Positions 58,863-64,000 of a stretch of DNA of 64,000 bases are shown here, in pieces. The stretch comes from Apricaphanius iberus (taxonomy: Eukaryota; Chordata; Actinopteri; Cyprinodontiformes; Aphaniidae). The DNA lies in NCBI GenBank assembly GCA_028564705.1, contig JAPXFQ010002738.1, positions 1,240,001-1,304,000 of the forward strand, given 5' to 3'. Each line of letters opens with the position of its first letter. The stretch's first letter is position 1. The position numbers and the translations under genes were made by a program. The notes beneath the pieces are model-generated. The model had not been told where the DNA came from and searched no databases. It was given only the letters and a program-made list of their open reading frames with translations.

Positions 58863-59704
58863 TTATATAGAGATCTCCTTCTGATAATACATTGGTCTAG
58901 AAACGGCTTCTGCCTCCACATCTGATCAATCTTTCTGGTCTCCCTTGATCAGCTCCATCACCTAGTGGGCGGGGCCCTTGATTTTGTTCTGTGGGACACG
59001 GTTGCCGATGTGGAGCTTATGGGTTGCTGCTGGGTGGCGGGGTTGCCCCTAATCCCCGTGGCCTCCGGGTCCTGTTCCGGGCCCGCCCTGGCGTAGCCGG
59101 TTTCCGCCGGAGCCAGTGGGTTCGTCCCTACGATCTCTCGGGGCCCCAGCATTGCGGCTGCTTGGTGTTCCCCTGGGGCTTCCATCTGTTCCTCTCTTGG
59201 TGGGTGATCGGCCCTGCGCTGATCCGCATGCGTCTCCTGCCTCCTCCATGTCTGTGTCGATTCCTGTAGGACGGATTGACGGTTCCTTACACCAGCTATC
59301 AATCACTTCCATGGGGAAACCTTATTCAGACCTGCATGCTCGCACACACATAGATGTGGGGACATTGGTGTGGACGGACATATCTGGAGCTGAGGTTATT
59401 ATGTTATGTTTTCTTGTGTTCTTTGTTTGCCTCCCTGTCTTGTGTCGTCAGTTCGCGCCTCTGCTGGTGCGGTTTCTCTTCTTCACCTTCTTCCTTTCTT
59501 CCTTCTTGTCTCGGTTTCGTGTCCATGACTTCAGGAAATTGAACCCTCAGTAGTCACTAATAAAGATTTTTTTCATACATATACACTTTGCTGTAATACT
59601 CTGCTTGGGAAAGTAAATCTGTTGGGCTTTTACTCGGTACTCAGACACCAATTCTGAGTAGCAAACTGCCAGACAGGACACGTTAAAAAAATAAATAAAT
59701 AAAA
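58863..59704 (+). mobile_element. Probable retroelement insertion (~840 bp) inside the ATGG array
   Basis: The array stops at 58862 and resumes at 59705. The intervening unique, GC-rich sequence ends with an A-rich tail (GTTAAAAAAATAAATAAATAAAAA, 59682-59704, quoted in part) and has AATAAAG at 59560. An A-rich tail next to resumed target sequence suggests target-primed insertion of an RNA copy. No reverse transcriptase is encoded. The frames in both directions (58958-59302 minus, 59116-59553 plus) have no domain. The family is unknown to me. A transcript-derived or LINE-tail copy is possible. Confidence 0.5.
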
Positions 59705-59780
59705 ATGGTTGGATAGATGGTTGGTTGAATGAATTGATGGATGGGTGGATGGACGGTTAAATGGATGAATAGACCAATGG
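59705..59780. repeat. (ATGG)n array, remainder
   Basis: Short continuation of the ATGG array after the insertion. Confidence 0.8.
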
Positions 59781-60149
59781 AGTCCTGCCTTTGTCTAATG
59801 CTGGTTTACTGTTAGAGTGAAATTTCTTTCAGAACTAAATCTGGGTTCTGGGATCCATTTCCTGGAGAGGATCGGGAGTTTGGAGTTTGAAGTTGTCTCT
59901 TGGGAATTTCCCATCGGAGTTACACCCTGAATGTCTCAGGATCCCGACAGCAGAAGCCTTGGTATCAATTCTCATGAAAAATAAGTTGTTCGGTTTCTAG
60001 ACAGACTGCTGGTTCCCAGTCCTGCAGCAGAGGTGAAACTGGAAGGTGGAGTTTCAGAAAACATCTAAAACCTAATAAGCACAAACACGGTTGTGGTTTC
60101 ATGTGCAAAGACTCCTGGAAGGGTGAGTTAGCAGCTGATTCTGGACTCT
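59781..60149. other. No assignable feature
   Basis: Balanced, non-repetitive sequence, possibly upstream flank of the promoter candidate that follows. Confidence 0.35.
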
Positions 60150-60530
60150 CTGGCAAAGAGATTTAGATACCCGGGAGGCACAGATGATGCAGAGACAACC
60201 GCCGAATCATAAGTCAGCGTGTGTGTGTGCGTCTCAGTGTAGCTGGTTTTATGCAAATGCATATGTGTGTGTAGGAGTGGTGCATCGAGCGAGGTCGAGG
60301 AAGAGAGCAGCTCCACAGTCTGGGTCTTTGTGCTCCTCAAGTAGTCTGTGTGCATGCTGCCGTGTGAGTGGGAGGCAGGCAGGCAGGGAGGGGCTCCCGG
60401 CATTATCTTTCACCTCTCAAGGCCACAGACGGAGCCGCGAGAGATAAAACACACCCATGCACACACTCACAGTGCAGCAAGGGGCCGAGATGGACGGGAA
60501 GCAGCAAAGTGCGAGGTGTGGAGGAGGGAG
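60150..60530 (+). promoter_or_regulatory. Candidate alternative promoter and 5' UTR
   Basis: A perfect POU octamer ATGCAAAT lies at 60251-60258 and a TATA-like GATAAAAC at 60443-60450. They are followed by CpG-bearing, purine-rich leader sequence and a strong-context ATG cluster. The transcription start would be near 60475 if the TATA-like word is used. The GT/GC-rich surroundings and the lack of repeats contrast with the flanking arrays. Confidence 0.35.
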
Positions 60531-60576
60531 ATGGATGGAGCAGCAGAAAAGGTGGCTGACGGGGCTGGGACTGCTG
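60531..60576 (+). CDS. Candidate alternative first coding exon end, product unknown
   Basis: The ATG at 60531 has G at -3 and +4, a strong initiation context. It reads MDGAAEKVADGAGTA plus one base before the donor CTG/GTAAATAAG at 60576/60577. The peptide is small-residue and acidic, like a disordered N-terminus. The exit phase (1, with G) equals that of the exon at 40150-40303, so both could splice to the same downstream exon. Caveats: an earlier ATG at 60490, also in strong context, opens another frame. That frame runs through the donor and would be an overlapping upstream frame. I do not recognise the protein. Confidence 0.35.
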
Positions 60577-60595
60577 GTAAATAAGGGAATACAGG

Positions 60596-61245
60596 TTATT
60601 AACGCAACAAAGTGATACCCAACGTAATCAAGTAGATTTAAACTGCAAAAGATTTATTTAAAATGTAAGTAAGCGTAAAAATATTAAGTAGATATCGATA
60701 AAATATGAAATTTAACTGTAAATATGTGTTGGAATTATAGTAAAGCTCTCAAATTGTTTCAAGAAATCAATTGAAATTAAAAAAAATCTGTAAAAAAAAA
60801 AAAACTATACTTGAAGGTGAAAAATAATCTAGAAAAAGTTGAGAACTACTTACAAAAAATCTCTGGGTTCAAAACTCAAGTTGGATTCACTTATACCGAA
60901 AATAAAAAGAGGAAGAAATTAAATTAATTTACATTATTCTCTGAATATTGTTATTCAATTTGAGAAACGTTGAAACGTGAATTGATTTTACCGTGGGAAA
61001 TATAATATGTGAATTTATAAAGCTAACGTTGAGCTATATTCACATATATTTATTTAATTTCAGGTGTTAAAATAATTCCTGTTTTAATCATCAATTTGAG
61101 ATTTTGTCAATAAATCCAACACATATTAACTGCTGAATTTGACCAATATCTACTAACGTTTTTGTTTAGATTTAATTACATTTTACATAAATCTTTTGCA
61201 ATTTAAATCTACTTGATTGTATTACGTGTCGCTTTGTTGCCATAA
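60596..61245. mobile_element. Foldback element (650 bp) with ~190-bp arms
   Basis: The left arm GGTTATTAACGCAACAAAG... and the right arm ...CTTTGTTGCCATAA are complementary, continuing inward through AATCAAGTAGATTTAAA / TTTAAATCTACTTGATT, GCAAAAGATTTAT / ATAAATCTTTTGC and TATGTGTTGGA / TCCAACACATA. The loop region is AT-rich. It starts 20 bases after the candidate donor at 60576. Confidence 0.85.
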
Positions 61246-61302
61246 TTTTTTTACCTACCCTCTATTCACAGTTTTTACAGTGCGGGCTCGAGGGGCTGAA
61301 GA

Positions 61303-61467
61303 TTAGTTTATGCTTCTCCGACAGGAAGATTTAACTCGTGCATTTAAGCAGAGCTGTTCTTTTTCGTCTTCTCCGTTGTTGCAAAGCAGTTCCCCACCAG
61401 GACAGCAGGGGGCGCAGACCTTATCTGGCAGGTCTGCCTACCATTGCAGTGACTGTAAACTAATCAC
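61303..61467 (-). mobile_element. Short Harbinger-like MITE
   Basis: The ends GATTAGTTTATGCTTCTCC and GACTGTAAACTAATC are inverted. It contains ACCAGGACAGCAGGGGGCG, the reverse complement of a phrase at about 46330 in the Harbinger-like element. Confidence 0.55.
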
Positions 61468-62890
61468 TCCACTTTGTCCTCTACAATCACTTTATTTATA
61501 ATCTTTATAATATTTAAAAATATATATTTTTTTACAATTCAATCAAAAATGAATTTTGAATTAAAATGCATACATTATATTCAATGGAGTAATTATAGTC
61601 TGGCCTACTTTTTACTTCAACTCCTTACATTTTAAAAATAGCCTCGTTACTACTTTTTTAAATTTCATTTTTAAAAATAAACACACATAAAATTCACTAA
61701 ATGCGCTAATAATTTTAAACCTCTACCACTCTGACGGCCTGGATCCATCGCATACTGCGCACACAGGGGTCAAATTAGCAGATTACTTTCTGTATTTGTC
61801 CAGTTATTTAGAACGGAGTTAGAAAAATCTAAAGGCGGCTTGTCATTTTTGACAGATTAATATTTACACCCCTCACCGTTTAAACGCGTGGAGTAGAGGT
61901 AACTGAATCAATAAATTCATAGTAAAAAGATTCCCACGAAGGCATCCGAGCGTCATCTGAAACCGGGAGGCTTTGGAACATTTGGCTGTTACCGATACGG
62001 ATGATTAAAGATTCGCTTCAGAGTGCTTTACATGATTCGGTGGTAAAGAAACCAAACGTAACCTAAAGCCTGTATGCATTGATGTTCGCTAATTTTAATA
62101 CTGTATTTGTAGCGATATCATGGTGCTGTTTGACTAGATATGATGTTTAGCTTTGATGTTTTTAGGTAGTAAACTTTATTCACGTTCAATTGTAAGATTT
62201 GTCCACACGTAGCCGGGTATCTCACAAAACGTAGATATTTTTCTACGGTTTGGCCCGTCATCCACACGTAAACGCAGATATATGGCACAAAAAAATGTAT
62301 CTTAAAAAAAAGTAATGCTGCGCTGCGACCAAAGTAAGAAAACTGTTTTTTAAACCGTTAAAAGGACAATTTAAAGTCTTTTTTTTTTTTTACTAAGGTT
62401 TATGTGACGATGTCGTCTCAAAATCTGTTTGCTTTTCAAACAATTTAAGTGATTGGTGAAAAAGAAAAATCGCAAAAGCATTGCAACGTTTCACAAAAGT
62501 ATGGACTTTTTAGTTTATTAACTTACATTATTTGGAAAAAATAAAAGGAAATACTTAATCATTTTAGTTAAAATCATTTTCGTTGTGCATGATTTGTTTT
62601 GGTTGTTTAAAAACTTTTTTTTAAAAATCAGATTAATTGATTAATCAATAAAGTGCTAGATTAATCGATTACAAAAAGAATCCATAGCTGCAGCCCTAGT
62701 GAATCCTTTTGACAGCATTACGCAGCAGAGAGGACGTTACTCACGCTTTGCTGTTGGTGCAACGATACGGCGACGCTAATTATAGTTACGAGCAAACTTT
62801 CTGTTAACATCTCTTATTATATCCGAAAAATAACCCCGTTTAAAAAATATATTTTTTTTTTTGGAGGCTGATCAGGTTTCATGGTAATAC
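61468..62890. other. AT-rich sequence with a hAT-like end
   Basis: At 62625-62699 the words GATTAATTGATTAATCAAT, GATTAATCGATTACAAAAAG and GCTGCAGCCCTAG mark the right end of a common fish hAT type. Its left end was not found. Nothing else is recognised. Confidence 0.45.
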
Positions 62891-64000
62891 ATACTTCACT
62901 GTTATACAAGCAGGCGAGATGCACACAACAGATGGCACACCCCTCGTCCCCTCTAGTGTGCGCAAAGTAGGTCGGAAGGGCAGCGTTGACCATTACAGCT
63001 TGTGGACTGTGGCGAGCAGCTTAGCTCACACTAAACCAACGGCAAGTCAAGGAGATGATGGAGGAATCGGTCCACAGATGGGCGCGCTGTCGATGCCGAC
63101 ACGCCTTCGCTGTGTTCAGAGAGGAAAGAAGAGGTGACGGACATTTTCCCCTTCCTCCTCGCCCTCCAAATACTCATCTTTTCCCTCAAAGTCTGGGAAG
63201 AGGAGGAAAGTAGACGGAGAGCTGCAGAGGACCCAATTTTAAAAAGAGTCTGAAGGAATAAAAGGGAGAATGGACAAAGAGGGAAAGTAGATAAGTGGAT
63301 GGAAAGAGGAGCAGAGCCAGAAGGCAGAGATGGGGGGGGGGGGGACAAGAGGAGCATAAAAAATTGGAGGACTACAGGAAGAAGGTGCGTCTTTATGCTC
63401 TTGTGAGACATCATGTGATTCCTCCCACCCTAAATATGTCCAAAAAGCCTCTAAAAATCAGCGTCCTCCTGCATGATGGGGGGCCTTTTTTAACCGCTGC
63501 ACAACTAAGCAGTCATTCCGTGTTGGCTTCATTTAAAAAAAAATGCTAAATAATGCAGCTTCTGTTCTGAACGTGGTGGAAAATGAGTGTGTCGTTGCTC
63601 ATAGAGACGGATGAGTTGCACCGTATCGGTAAGCAGAAACGCGCGTCCGTGACGGCTCTGACATAACGCCGTGTGATGAGTACAGTGCAGACTAGTCATG
63701 TGCACAACAATGAGCAGGAGGGTTAACAGGGAAAGCTACACCCACTGAGCCCTGCCCCCCTCTGCATCACATTCAGGCATCGCTCCGTCCTCCCCAACCT
63801 TCCCCCTCCTCCTCCTCCTGACTTTTTGCTTTCACGTCTTTTGTCCAGCTTCGTCCCTTCTCTCCCCTTCGTCTCCGATGCGACCCTCTGTGGTGGGACG
63901 AGGGCTCGGCTGCGCCGCTTTCCTCTCATCTCCCATCCTCTCTGCGGTGCAGGCCTCAAGGAGCGCTCGGAGTTGAGAGGGTCTCTTTCCTGTTTCCAAA
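62891..64000. other. GC-richer, repeat-poor end of window, possible exon or regulatory DNA
   Basis: 63000-63330 is purine-rich on plus with a G run at 63331-63343. From 63740 the plus strand turns pyrimidine-rich and CpG-bearing. CTGAC followed by a pyrimidine tract and GTCCAG (acceptor-like, AG at 63847-63848) lies there, and a second acceptor-like GCGGTGCAG lies at about 63955. An ATG at 63878 opens 32 codons. Either a splice acceptor with a partial exon or a promoter is possible. The opposite-strand frames (63031-63414, 63723-63959) look like translations of biased sequence. Confidence 0.35.

Noticed and set aside
58958..59553. Protein-coding gene between the ATGG array parts (114 codons minus, 145 codons plus)
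   Set aside because: Opposing frames in a GC-rich insertion with an A-rich tail. No domain, and the region is better explained as a retroposed segment.
62919..63137. 72-codon plus frame near the window end
   Set aside because: No domain and no supported splice sites. It is mentioned only as part of a GC-richer segment.

Overview
The window looks like teleost fish nuclear DNA. It has introns and consensus splice sites, a CpG-island promoter, AT-rich intronic sequence, and dense DNA transposons of fish type (Tc1/mariner, hAT, piggyBac, foldback MITEs). There are long minisatellites and kilobase-scale ATCC/ATGG arrays. No complete protein-coding gene, rRNA or tRNA gene is present. Most long open frames are repeats or chance.

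Best reading of the host sequence: the window lies in the 5' part of one large plus-strand gene with very long introns. A CpG island (about 3.69-4.44 kb) carries GC boxes and a likely non-coding first exon ending at a consensus donor (3951). A coding exon of 154 bases (40150-40303) has a clean acceptor and donor. A second candidate first exon with strong-context ATGs ends at a donor at 60576. It leaves the same reading phase (one base, G) as the 40 kb exon, which fits alternative N-termini feeding a shared downstream exon outside the window. I cannot name the gene. The last kilobase (63.0-64.0 kb) is GC-richer and pyrimidine-rich and may hold another exon or regulatory segment.

Layout. 0-1.1 kb: ~313-bp tandem repeat. 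2.8-3.6 kb: hAT-like elements. 4.9-6.1 kb: hAT with target-site duplication, then a Tc1 tail. 7.4-7.9 kb: 48/51-bp minisatellite. 9.8-10.7 kb: non-autonomous element 'P'. 11.8-13.0 kb: element 'Q' holding a TTAA-flanked MITE. 16.1-18.0 kb: degenerate minisatellite split by a hAT. 22.8-24.3 kb: decayed Tc1. 25-27 kb: hAT and retroelement remnants. 28.2-29.2 kb: full-length TTAA MITE. 30.8 kb: tRNA-like palindrome. 31.2-32.5 kb: ~20-bp minisatellite with a 369-bp higher-order repeat. 34-39 kb: several hAT-like remnants and a MITE. 40.4-43.3 kb: nested hATs. 44-47 kb: element Q, a Harbinger-like element and a foldback MITE. 47.9-51.8 kb: a composite in which element P, another hAT, a piggyBac 5' end and a nearly full Tc1 (DD38E spacing) are stacked, bracketed in part by a 113-bp inverted repeat and containing a 24-bp perfect palindrome and a 440-codon chimeric open frame. 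55.4-59.8 kb: two oppositely oriented tetranucleotide arrays, one interrupted by an ~840-bp insertion. 60.6-61.5 kb: foldback and Harbinger-like elements.

Several gaps between repeats are GC-richer and repeat-free by eye (29.2-29.6, 33.0-33.3, 36.7-37.1, 43.5-43.7, 46.9-47.4 kb). They could be conserved non-coding elements, but that needs alignment. All transposon family names rest on terminal motifs and protein motifs read by eye, not on a database search.
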